64,000 nucleotides of DNA from CAZUAQ01 sp964618455 (GTDB lineage: Bacteria > Planctomycetota > Phycisphaerae > UBA1845 > PWPN01): the NCBI GenBank assembly GCA_964618455.1, contig CAZUAQ010000027.1, forward strand, positions 1-64,000, given 5' to 3'. Position 1 is the first letter of the stretch. Each line of letters begins with the position of its first letter. Below, piece after piece: positions 55,442-63,699 of the stretch. Under the pieces are notes generated by a model. That model worked only from the letters and a program-made list of their open reading frames with translations. It did no database searches and was not told where the DNA came from. A program made the translations under genes and the position numbers.

Positions 55442-56845
55442 CTATTTCTGGGGTTTCGGCCATGGATATGCATGGGCACCGGCCTCCGCCTGAATGGGAC
55501 TTTTCGGCAAGGTTTCCCGCCACGCGAGCAACTTCCCCGCCATACGCACCATGATTTCGGGCTCATCCTTCGCCCGGTTGTCCACTTCCGAAGGGTCCTC
55601 GGGAAGGTGATACAGTTCCATCCGGCTGCGATCGGGGTTCATCAACAGCTTCCAGTCTCCCTCGCGCATGGCCAGTTGCGGGCTCTTGTTCAGGACGTGG
55701 CCCCAGACCCGAAAGCGCCAATCCCAGAAGATCGGCGTGCGGCGTCGCATGGGCGATCCGCGAAACGCAGACGAGACGCTTTCACCGTCCAGTGGGTGTT
55801 CGTCAGGCACGCGGATCCCGGCGATGTGGCAAAGCGTTGGCAGCAGATCCGTGGCGTTCATCACCGTCGTGTCATCCACCTCACCCGCCGGGGCGACCCC
55901 TGGCCAGCGCAGGATGAAGGGTACGCGAATTCCACCTTCATACAGACTTCGCTTACGACCACGAAACGGTCCCGGACTGCCCGCGGCGCTGTGGGCAGCG
56001 CTGGCAATGTGCACATCCTCCGGGCCGTTGTCGGAACTGAAAATGACAATCGTGTTCTCCGCCAGGCCCGACGCATCGAGGAAGTCGAGCAGCCGTCCGA
56101 TCTCTCGATCCGCGCTGGTGGCCGAACCGTAGTAGACCGCCATCGCACCTTTATAGGGTACCTTCGTCGGGCTGAGCCGACGATAGGGCTCCATCTCCTC
56201 CTCGTAAGGATGCAACGTCGCATGCGTCAACAGCAACCAAGCCTGCAGATAAAATGGCGCATCGCGATGCGCCTTCATGAACGCAATGGACTCATCCACG
56301 ATCTTTCCGGTTGAATCCGCACGATACCGCTCCGGATCGTATTCCCAGATATCTTCACACAGCATGAAACCACCGGAGACATCGAAACCGTACTCCGAGG
56401 CAAGAGGACTTTGCAGGTGTGTGCCAAGGTGCCACTTTCCGAAGTGGGCCGTGGTGTAACCCCCTTCCCGCAACAGTTGCGGGAGCAGAGTCACCTTCGG
56501 GTCGAGGTGATTCGGCATGCCGCGTTTCTCGTTCTGCTCGACCGAAGCGAGATGGCCGTGAATGCCCAGGCGCGCGGGAAACTGGCCGGTCATGAACGCC
56601 ACGCGACTCGGCGAGCAGACACCCGAGCAGACGTAGAACTGCGTGAAGCGGGTCCCCTCCGCAGCCAGACGATCCAGGTGCGGCGTTTGAAGGTGACGGT
56701 GGCCATAGCAGCCCAGGTCTCCCCAGCCCCAGTCGTCAGCCAGGATGAAGATGATGTTCGGGGGACGATCGTTCTCGGCGGCGACGGCATTCGTCGAGGC
56801 GACGAGTCCACCGCACAGGATCAGAAGAGTGAGTAACAATTTCAT
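55442..56845 (-). CDS. Secreted arylsulfatase (formylglycine-dependent)
   Basis: A 467-residue exported sulfatase with signal peptide 1-22. The N-terminal metal-binding ILADDWGWGDLGCYG is typical. The activation motif is CSPSR at 77-81, so Cys77 should be converted to formylglycine by a separate enzyme. SSDNGPE and the later GxxKRSLYEGGIRVPF, with Lys near GRKRSLYEGG, are also present. It removes sulfate esters from a sugar substrate, and a GH2 glycosidase lies 2 kb away. I chose ATG 56845 because the signal peptide starts there; the frame extends to 56920, overlapping the TetR gene. No maturase or formylglycine enzyme is encoded nearby. Confidence 0.92.
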   Translation of the reverse strand: MKLLLTLLILCGGLVASTNAVAAENDRPPNIIFILADDWGWGDLGCYGHRHLQTPHLDRLAAEGTRFTQFYVCSGVCSPSRVAFMTGQFPARLGIHGHLASVEQNEKRGMPNHLDPKVTLLPQLLREGGYTTAHFGKWHLGTHLQSPLASEYGFDVSGGFMLCEDIWEYDPERYRADSTGKIVDESIAFMKAHRDAPFYLQAWLLLTHATLHPYEEEMEPYRRLSPTKVPYKGAMAVYYGSATSADREIGRLLDFLDASGLAENTIVIFSSDNGPEDVHIASAAHSAAGSPGPFRGRKRSLYEGGIRVPFILRWPGVAPAGEVDDTTVMNATDLLPTLCHIAGIRVPDEHPLDGESVSSAFRGSPMRRRTPIFWDWRFRVWGHVLNKSPQLAMREGDWKLLMNPDRSRMELYHLPEDPSEVDNRAKDEPEIMVRMAGKLLAWRETLPKSPIQAEAGAHAYPWPKPQK

Positions 56846-56900
56846 GCGTTGCTCCGTTCGATTTGTTTGCGCAGAGTCGACCCGGCCGGAGAGCCGGGGA

Positions 56901-57551
56901 TCAGGGCGCGCCGGCGGCATCGAGGCGGATTCGCGGCTTGATGCGTACCGAATCCAGAAAGATCCGCTTGCGCCACGTGGACAAATCCCGTGATGTGTAT
57001 TTCCGCGTACCGGACAGCGCCTCGGTGAAAATAGCGTGCGTGATGCCCTGGAACGACATGGCCAGCATCCGCGGCGGGGCGTCCAGGAACACGCCTTTCT
57101 CGATGCCTCCGCGGAACACCTCCTCGATCAACCGCGTGTTCTCCTGATGCAACGCCAAAGCCTCGCCCTTCAGTTCAAAACGCTGCGCGCACGCATAGCA
57201 CGAGGTCCTCGAGAAGAACAGCAGCGAAAGTTCGCGATACTCGAAGAAGAGTTCGGTGGTCGCATCGATCAGACGCTCGATGCGGTCGATGGCATTACCG
57301 GGGGGAAGAATGGCCTGGCGGATGTTCTCGTGCGCCGTGCGGAAGGCCTCGAGCATCAATGCCTCGTAGAGGTCTTCCTTGTTGGCGAAGAGATTGTATA
57401 GCGTGCCGACGGCGAACTCCGCCTTTTCGGCCACCTGGGCCATGGTCGTCGTCTCGTATCCCTGCTCGAGGAACAGGCTTCGCGCCACTTCCAGGATCTC
57501 CCGGCGATGGCGTTCCCGTTCCCGTTCGCGACGGCGAGATGGTGCCGGCAT
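56901..57551 (-). CDS. TetR-family transcriptional regulator
   Basis: A 216-residue repressor-type protein. The N-terminal tail is highly charged (RRRERERERHRRE). A TetR DNA-binding domain at about 17-65 reads ILEVARSLFLEQGYETTTM, then AEKAEFAVGTLYNLFANKEDLY. The C-terminal domain binds an unknown ligand. It lies 55 bases upstream of the sulfatase gene on the same strand and may control it or the neighbouring epimerase. GGGGAG precedes the ATG. Confidence 0.9.
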   Translation of the reverse strand: MPAPSRRRERERERHRREILEVARSLFLEQGYETTTMAQVAEKAEFAVGTLYNLFANKEDLYEALMLEAFRTAHENIRQAILPPGNAIDRIERLIDATTELFFEYRELSLLFFSRTSCYACAQRFELKGEALALHQENTRLIEEVFRGGIEKGVFLDAPPRMLAMSFQGITHAIFTEALSGTRKYTSRDLSTWRKRIFLDSVRIKPRIRLDAAGAP

Positions 57552-57626
57552 GCGCGACTCCCCGAATCATGACTCATGACCTCGCCGGTGACGCGAACAG
57601 CGACTCGTGATGCTGCGAAGGGTCGC

Positions 57627-58637
57627 TTACGCCGCCTTCTCAGCTTCCTGCTCGCGTAGCCAGGCGATAGTTTTCTTCACGCCTTCTTCGTACGACACGG
57701 TCGATTTCCAGCCCAGTTCACGCCGGGCTTTCTCGGCGCTGAAGAAGCACCGCCGTCCCATGAGCCATACGGCATACCGCGTGACCATCGGTGGCTTCTT
57801 GAACTTGAACGCGTGGCCGAGACACTCGAGAAAGAACGCCATGTTGTAGGCGACGCTGTAAGGAATGTGGCGCTTGACCGGCGGGGCGCCCATTTCCGAC
57901 GCCAGCAGGTTCATCCACTGCTTCTGTTTCATCACACCGTCGTTGCAGGCATTGTACGCTTCGCCGATCGCCTTCTCATTCTCGGCCGCGAGGATGCTCG
58001 CCTCCGCCACGTTGCCCGCGTACACGACATTCAGCCGGTTTTCGCCGTCGCCGAGGATCTTGCACTTGCCGCGGTGAAGCAATCGGCTCAGACGAAAGAT
58101 GGTCGTCCGGTCCCGAGGGCCGTACAGCCAGCTCGGCCGGATCACGGTCAGCTTGATCTTCCCTTCCTTGTGCATCTCCCACAGGTCGCGCTCCGCCTGG
58201 ACCTTGGCCCGCGAATAGTACGACCACTTGTTGAGATTCATGCCGAGCGGGGCGGACTCGTCGAGTTCGAGTCCCTCGCCGTTGCGGTGACCGTACGCGC
58301 TGATTGAACTGATGTGCAGGAACCGATCGACACTCGCTTTCGAAGCCGCTTCCGCCAGGTTCCGCGTACCTTCGATCGTGATCTTGACGAAGTCCTCCCA
58401 CGGACCCCAGTCGCCGACGCGCGCCGCCGAGTGGTAGACCGTGGTCACACCCTCACATGCCTTCTCCAGGGACGCCACATCGTTCAGGCTGCCTTCAACG
58501 AATTCCACGTTCTGCGTTTCCAGCCAGCTTCGATCACTGCCGGGACGCACCAGCACGCGTACGGGCCGGTCCCGAAGCCGGAGTTGTTCGACGATATGGC
58601 TGCCCAATAAACCGGTTGCACCTGTCACCAGATTCAT
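57627..58637 (-). CDS. NAD-dependent epimerase/dehydratase
   Basis: A 336-residue extended short-chain dehydrogenase. The Rossmann motif TGATGLLGSH is at 5-14. Catalytic Tyr and Lys are in YYSRAKVQAE (YxxxK), with upstream Ser in HISSISAYG. The closest family by pattern is the 3-beta-hydroxysteroid dehydrogenase / dTDP-sugar epimerase group. The substrate cannot be decided. GAGAAG precedes the ATG. It is 75 bases upstream of the TetR gene and may be in the same unit. Confidence 0.88.
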   Translation of the reverse strand: MNLVTGATGLLGSHIVEQLRLRDRPVRVLVRPGSDRSWLETQNVEFVEGSLNDVASLEKACEGVTTVYHSAARVGDWGPWEDFVKITIEGTRNLAEAASKASVDRFLHISSISAYGHRNGEGLELDESAPLGMNLNKWSYYSRAKVQAERDLWEMHKEGKIKLTVIRPSWLYGPRDRTTIFRLSRLLHRGKCKILGDGENRLNVVYAGNVAEASILAAENEKAIGEAYNACNDGVMKQKQWMNLLASEMGAPPVKRHIPYSVAYNMAFFLECLGHAFKFKKPPMVTRYAVWLMGRRCFFSAEKARRELGWKSTVSYEEGVKKTIAWLREQEAEKAA

Positions 58638-58760
58638 CGCGTCTTCTCATTCCTGCCGGGAGATATCGAGTCCTTAATCTGACACAAGAGCCGGTAACAT
58701 AAGAAGATACCGAATGGTCGTCAAGGCGGTCCATCTCCCCTCGGTCGACCGGGCGTGCGT

Positions 58761-59771
58761 TCATACGGAGAGGGCAATCTCTGCGCCGTCGCTCGCCCGC
58801 GAGAGCCGAAAGAGATTCCTTGCCACCTCGTTCATTTCGATGTTTGCGTGCTCCAGGAGCGTCATCAACGTGCCCGCCTTGTCCGTTCGGTCCATCCGTG
58901 CGAACCGGCGTGCGAATTGCAGCTCCTCGCTGTCCTCGAGTTCGCGGCACTGACGCTCATCAAGCAGGCCATCTGCTTGCCCTTCGTTCTCGCGGATCAT
59001 CCGCATCAGAAGGGGCATTTGGGGATCCTGGCGGACCTGGTTCTCGACCTCCTGAGTCAGGCGTCGTTCGTACGCGCTCGCCCGGCTGCTGGAAATCTCG
59101 AAATCCCGGGCAATCTGCCGCAAAGGCGTCCGCAACGCCTCGTGTTCGATCAGGATCCGCTCCTCGGCGAATCGCCGAAGAATGGGCGTGGGATCGCGGC
59201 GGGGCCATGGACGTTGTTCGAGACTTCGCAGCGCCAGGCGCACCGCGCGCTCGTACCGTTGGCGCAGGCGATGGCCGAACGTCTCCCGCCCGTGCGGGTT
59301 GCCAAGCGAGCCAGGGGCATGTTCGCTAGCGACCATCGCCTCATCCGGAAGCTGAACCACTGTCTGCAGCCTGCGCGCTTCGGGTGAGTGCTTCGCCTCG
59401 CGGAGGCGGTTCGGCGGTACGCGCATCAGGGCAAACTGCTCGTGAAGTGCCTGGTGGACGGTCCGGCGGATCCGCTGGATGGCATAGGCAACAAACACGC
59501 CGTGACGCTCGGGATCGTATTCCATCGCCGCCCGGGCAAGCGCAAGGCACCCTTCCTGAAAGAGATCCTCGTACTCCCGGTCCCGCCGGGGCGACGGCGG
59601 CGTGGGCACGCGCTTTCGCAAGTGCATGCCTACCAGGCCGATATGCTTTTCGACGAGACTCCTGGCCTCCGGCGTCATCACCGGAGATCGATCCCCGGAG
59701 GGCCGAATCAGAGACGATGCATTGGGCGTGTCTACCTTTAAGTTCCTCTTGTGGATAACGTTACGCATCAT
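58761..59771 (-). CDS. Divergent sigma-70-family factor
   Basis: A 336-residue protein. Region 2 (about 34-112) is clear: YEDLFQEGCLALARAAMEYD followed by FVAYAIQRIRRTVHQAL. A spacer rich in Arg and Pro follows. Then comes a region 4-like helix-turn-helix (about 225-255) with TPLRQIARDFEISSSRASAYERRL. About 80 further residues (to 336) are acidic-basic helices not found in standard sigma factors. Regions 1 and 3 are not clear. I chose ATG 59771 (MMRNV), with GGGGGA just upstream; the frame opens at 59831. It probably directs a specialised regulon. TATACT repeats lie upstream at 59813-59823. Confidence 0.72.
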   Translation of the reverse strand: MMRNVIHKRNLKVDTPNASSLIRPSGDRSPVMTPEARSLVEKHIGLVGMHLRKRVPTPPSPRRDREYEDLFQEGCLALARAAMEYDPERHGVFVAYAIQRIRRTVHQALHEQFALMRVPPNRLREAKHSPEARRLQTVVQLPDEAMVASEHAPGSLGNPHGRETFGHRLRQRYERAVRLALRSLEQRPWPRRDPTPILRRFAEERILIEHEALRTPLRQIARDFEISSSRASAYERRLTQEVENQVRQDPQMPLLMRMIRENEGQADGLLDERQCRELEDSEELQFARRFARMDRTDKAGTLMTLLEHANIEMNEVARNLFRLSRASDGAEIALSV

Positions 59772-59985
59772 TTCCCCCAGTACGGACTGTCTTCCACAAC
59801 TGTCCCATCGGGAGTATAGTATACCTAACAAAATACGAACATGCGAGTGGGGGATCGATTTCTTTGCAATCTTTGTTTTCTCATACGTCGGTGTAATATG
59901 GCGAGGGCAACCTGAGGGGGGCTAGGTATCTACCTCCGGATGGCTCAAACGGTAGCAGCCCCAATCCTGGAGCCTGAGGAACGGG

Positions 59986-60411
59986 ATGATGACGAAAAAT
60001 GATGATTTCCTCACGAGGGATGCGATTCCAGATCATGAGAAGCGATCCAGATTCGATCGTATCATGGATGTCCTGCCACGAGCCTGGAAATGGTTCTTTC
60101 TGTTCTCGTTGATGACAGCGGGGGTTCTGGGTGTGCTGGACGCCCTTCGCTTCTACGGCTTCATGGACGATGAGTTGTCCGAGCGCTGGCGGTACCTCCT
60201 CGAACTCCCTCCCCGGTTCCTGTTCACCGCCATCGGCATCTCTCTTCTGTTCGCCATCCCTTGTGTATTGCTATTGGTCACTTGCCTGGCGTGGGGACTC
60301 ATCGACCTCATCATGGACGGTATGCGATTGCGTCTTGTCCATCGACGACTTGTTTTCAAACGCCGCAAGATGAGGTGCCTCCGCACGACGAGTGACGCAG
60401 ATCAGCCTTGA
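59986..60411 (+). CDS. Small two-helix membrane protein
   Basis: A 141-residue protein with a charged N-terminus (to about 32), a first hydrophobic segment (about 36-58), a second (about 85-108) and a basic C-terminal tail (RLRLVHRRLVFKRRKMR). I recognise no domain. GAGGAAC sits about 5 bases before ATG 59986; ATG 59989 is equally possible. It is the first of three membrane-protein genes at the right end of the window. No function can be stated. Confidence 0.6.
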   Translation: MMTKNDDFLTRDAIPDHEKRSRFDRIMDVLPRAWKWFFLFSLMTAGVLGVLDALRFYGFMDDELSERWRYLLELPPRFLFTAIGISLLFAIPCVLLLVTCLAWGLIDLIMDGMRLRLVHRRLVFKRRKMRCLRTTSDADQP

Positions 60412-61071
60412 GGAGTGTGCAGCGTCGAGCCGAAATGAGTGGCATCAATGCTGGCCGAAGCATCAAACTACAAGTCTGAACAAGAGAGGGAAGTACTCCT
60501 ACTCTTGTCATGGTCAAGGCTCCACCAACGAGAAAATTATTGCGTGGCATGTGACGCGACTCGAGTCAACAAGTCGTTCGCCGCTTGATCAAGTCCGAAA
60601 TCGGTGTCTGGCTAAGGGCTGTAATGCTCAACCCTGATCTGGCAGAATGAATAATCTCCCGGCACCTGCATCGAGGGAGATCTGCACGCCTTCGATGGCG
60701 GGACTGTCGTCACGCTCGGCACATAACGTTTCAACTGGCAGAGATGGCGGTGCCCCGTGACCTATTCCGCGCGATTCTGGACCGAATCGGTCGGTTTCGC
60801 TCGACTCCGGTGATGCTTGAGAGCGGCTGTCCAGGAAGCCCAGCTGGAAAAACCGACGAACTCGTCGTGTCACCCTGGGCGGGAACGTGCCGAGGATGGG
60901 CAAAACCTAAAATCGGGCGAACTTCGGGCGTTCGTGGCGCCTGGACGCCAAGAAAACGGACGTTCAGGCGAGGATTTGGCTGTTGGTGAGACAGTCTGGG
61001 AGGTAAAATGCGGCATTGGTGGGCGACTGAAGTACGGTCATGGAGGTCACTTGGGATATGTCGGTTCAAGT
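60412..61071. other. Non-coding stretch, possibly a decayed gene
   Basis: 660 bases with no gene I can support. Frames here have Arg/Gly/Ser-rich composition and no ribosome sites. Around 60780-60990 one plus frame reads protein-like for about 70 residues without a start, which might be a remnant. I saw no terminator or promoter I trust. Confidence 0.4.
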
Positions 61072-61905
61072 ATGACGAACACTTCATCATCACGAACGCT
61101 TTCCTATCTCTTCTGGCTCTTGGTCGGTTGCTTCTGTCTCGGCTGGGGAGTGACGGAGATGTGGTGCGCATACAAACACCATAAGGCGCAGACGAAACGA
61201 GATGCTTTGGTACGAGCGATCAAACTGGCACGGGAGGATCTTGTGCTGGAGATGGAGGCCTACTACTCCCGTCAGGACCGCGAGGCGCGGCTCAGCCGCA
61301 GCGAGCTGCGCGAGCGGATCAATCGGGGAGAGCCATTCAAAGTGGTTGGGCGGCACAATGTCGATCACCCTGACGGTCCGATCGAGGAGATTGAGTGGTA
61401 TCATGCGGCGTCGGGCTCAGTCACCACGTTGCACTTCCGGGGCGAGCAGTGGCTCTCGCGTGACACACCGTCGCGCGTAAAGCCGACTCCGCCTCACCCG
61501 AAAGCGCCGCCGATACTGGACGACCTTGCTGAGATTCGCCGGTTCTTTGCCGGGAGTTTCAGCCTCGGCATTGGAACGGTCACGTTTCTCATCGCATTCG
61601 GGTTGGCGCTGGTCTGGCCCGCCGCCCGCCGCCCCGCCACGCATGTCATGCTCGCGATGACATTGATCTGCACGACGATGTGGCTCTTCGGGTACAATCA
61701 ACCCTTCCGACTGAGAACGATCTTCAGCAACGACATGCTCTTGTGGGCGCTGCTGATGGCGCTGGTGTCCATTCCGGCGATCATTCTTGCCCACCGCCGC
61801 CCCACGCCGAGCTATCCCGCCTGCCCGCAGTGCGAATACAACCTGACCGGCAACACCAGCGGCGTTTGCCCGGAATGTGGGACGGCGATACCGCCCAATC
61901 AGTAA
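61072..61905 (+). CDS. Membrane protein with C-terminal zinc ribbon
   Basis: A 277-residue protein. A first membrane segment (about 10-28), a charged extracytoplasmic-type region (about 30-155), and three hydrophobic segments (about 165-185, 195-210, 222-240) follow. The last 27 residues hold C-x2-C-x11-C-x2-C (Cys251, 254, 266, 269) with the planctomycete motif YNLTGNTSGVCPECG. The ribbon probably faces the cytoplasm. The same ribbon spacing occurs in the 62427-63449 protein. ATG 61072 has only a weak ribosome site. Function unknown. Confidence 0.65.
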   Translation: MTNTSSSRTLSYLFWLLVGCFCLGWGVTEMWCAYKHHKAQTKRDALVRAIKLAREDLVLEMEAYYSRQDREARLSRSELRERINRGEPFKVVGRHNVDHPDGPIEEIEWYHAASGSVTTLHFRGEQWLSRDTPSRVKPTPPHPKAPPILDDLAEIRRFFAGSFSLGIGTVTFLIAFGLALVWPAARRPATHVMLAMTLICTTMWLFGYNQPFRLRTIFSNDMLLWALLMALVSIPAIILAHRRPTPSYPACPQCEYNLTGNTSGVCPECGTAIPPNQ

Positions 61906-62426
61906 TTCTTGCTGGTTCCTGGGGACGCTGAAATCCAATATGTATAATGCCGTTTATGCGTTCATGAGTATTTGACAACCCATACATCACGATCGCCGCT
62001 CAAGTCGGCGGTCGATGATGGCTTCGGAGAGATGGTTGGGGGTACTGGCGTTAAATTGTGAGTTCAGCCAGAACGGACCGGAGTCTTCCAGTCTCATAGT
62101 GAGGTATTCGCTTTGTGACTCTGATCAAGCAAGATGTGCCGGGTATCGTGGGCCTTCATTGGGTGTTCGCTGGCATGATCGATGCCATTACCTTGTCTTA
62201 TGCGCCACAGCACCCTCACAATAGGAAGCTCCCTGGCATTCAAAAAGTACTTCGCGAGATCAACCGGAGGCTTGCGCCGGCATGCATTTTCCATGCATGT
62301 CTTCACCTGTGCGCCAAGCGTCATTCCTTCTTCGAGAGTATGGGAGTCATCCCAGGGCGATAAGACATTCTTGGAATGAGGAATACGATGAGTGGCGGGT
62401 CAGTCTTGCCGTGACGAGCAGCAACG
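61906..62426. other. Non-coding stretch between zinc-ribbon genes
   Basis: 521 bases without a supported gene. It contains a short perfect inverted repeat, CATGCAT (62281-62287) with ATGCATG (62293-62299). Open frames lack ribosome sites, and their composition is not protein-like. No promoter pair was recognised. Confidence 0.45.
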
Positions 62427-63449
62427 ATGGCCACCATGTTTTACGAGGTTCTTGCCTATCTTATGAGTTTTTTCACTCTTCCGATGATTTGGCTACTTCT
62501 GTCGGCGGGCGTTCTGTCAATCATGGGCATCCTGTTGCTGAAGTTCGGACTTTGGCCGCGTCGCCATGGCGATACCCCCTATTGCCGGAAATGCGGATAC
62601 AATCTGACCGGTACGCTCACGGGAGTTTGCTCGGAATGTGGAACGACGCTCACGGCCGATGCGGTCGTACAGGGGCAGCGGCCCCGTCGACAATGGGTGA
62701 CGGCAACTGGAGTGTTGATGATCGTTCTGGCGTGTATTCCGCTATTGTCCTCACTTCGTCAGGTCAATTGGTATCATTTGCACCCCACCTCGTGGGTTAT
62801 GGCTGATTTCCGTTCAACTACACCTGCAATCCAGAAGAAAGCGTGGAACGAACTGCAACGACGAGCCAGCGCCGGCACCTTCTCCCAATCGCAAGAAGAT
62901 CAATTTATTGCGTTGTGTCTCGCGGAACAGGTCGTCCTGCCGACCGGTTCCAGCTTTACAGCAGACGCAATCCGATACCTTACGGAACGCTGGAAGCAGA
63001 ATGATTTGTCGCCGGCACAGTCCGAACAGTTCTTCGAACAAATGGTCCTCGTCTGCGAAGTGAAGGTCACTTCCGCTAGAGACGGAAGAGCCATCTACGA
63101 CACGGATCTCGTGATGCGTCATGTGTCAAGTGATCTTGGCAGAACACATGATTTCTGGTTCCGTATTCGGAAGGCCACCACCATCGACCGAATTAAACCG
63201 GTACAGTGGTCCCCGTGGATCACTGAGACCATCAGCGCGTTCCGGCACGAGGATACATTAAAAGGTGCCTCTATAGACGCTGCTTCCGGCACACACACAC
63301 TCTGTTTCTTTGTGGAAGTCGAAGTATATGCCGATGGCCCGGTAGGTGACGTCGAAGCCAGTCGATGCGCCCGACGTTTTCGCACAAATGACTGCGACAC
63401 CTTCATCATCAATTCGAATGGAACGGTCACCCTGATTCCCGAAGAGTGA
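62427..63449 (+). CDS. Membrane protein with juxtamembrane zinc ribbon
   Basis: A 340-residue protein. Hydrophobic segments at about 7-38 are followed at once by a zinc ribbon C-x2-C-x11-C-x2-C (Cys53, 56, 68, 71) with YNLTGTLTGVCSECGT. A second membrane segment (about 88-108) leads to a large soluble region (110-340) with mixed helix and strand, including RKAWNELQRRASAG-like and ETISAFRHED stretches. No domain is recognised in the soluble part. ATG 62427 or 62436. It is a paralogue of the 61072 gene by its ribbon only. Confidence 0.68.
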   Translation: MATMFYEVLAYLMSFFTLPMIWLLLSAGVLSIMGILLLKFGLWPRRHGDTPYCRKCGYNLTGTLTGVCSECGTTLTADAVVQGQRPRRQWVTATGVLMIVLACIPLLSSLRQVNWYHLHPTSWVMADFRSTTPAIQKKAWNELQRRASAGTFSQSQEDQFIALCLAEQVVLPTGSSFTADAIRYLTERWKQNDLSPAQSEQFFEQMVLVCEVKVTSARDGRAIYDTDLVMRHVSSDLGRTHDFWFRIRKATTIDRIKPVQWSPWITETISAFRHEDTLKGASIDAASGTHTLCFFVEVEVYADGPVGDVEASRCARRFRTNDCDTFIINSNGTVTLIPEE

Positions 63450-63559
63450 AGCGACCCGCGCTTGCACGCCATTATTCCACAGGATCGGTAGCGAGACATG
63501 TACCGGCCAGAACAGTCTATGGAAGGGATCGCCCAACCCTGCGAGAGTACGGTCCTAAC

Positions 63560-63679
63560 TCAGGGTTGCATTGATGGCGGTCCATCCTCCCCCACATGCC
63601 GAACGCGCAGGCCAACCACCAGCAGCACCAGGCCGACCGGCGGCGTCGCGAACAGGATCAGGTTGAATGCGATCAACAT
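63560..63679 (-). CDS. Candidate small membrane protein (39 aa)
   Basis: A 39-residue frame whose translation begins MLIAFNLILFATPPVGLVLL and continues with a short hydrophobic and basic stretch: one membrane helix with a small charged tail. ATG 63679 lies 20 bases after the stop of the next upstream gene (63700) on the same strand, as in an operon. No strong ribosome site is visible, so this is tentative. Confidence 0.35.
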   Translation of the reverse strand: MLIAFNLILFATPPVGLVLLVVGLRVRHVGEDGPPSMQP

Positions 63680-63699
63680 GTTCGCTGAAACCTACCCTC

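Noticed and set aside
62281..62299. CATGCAT inverted repeat as a terminator
   Set aside because: The stem is AT-rich, only 7 bp, and has no T tract; no gene ends nearby.
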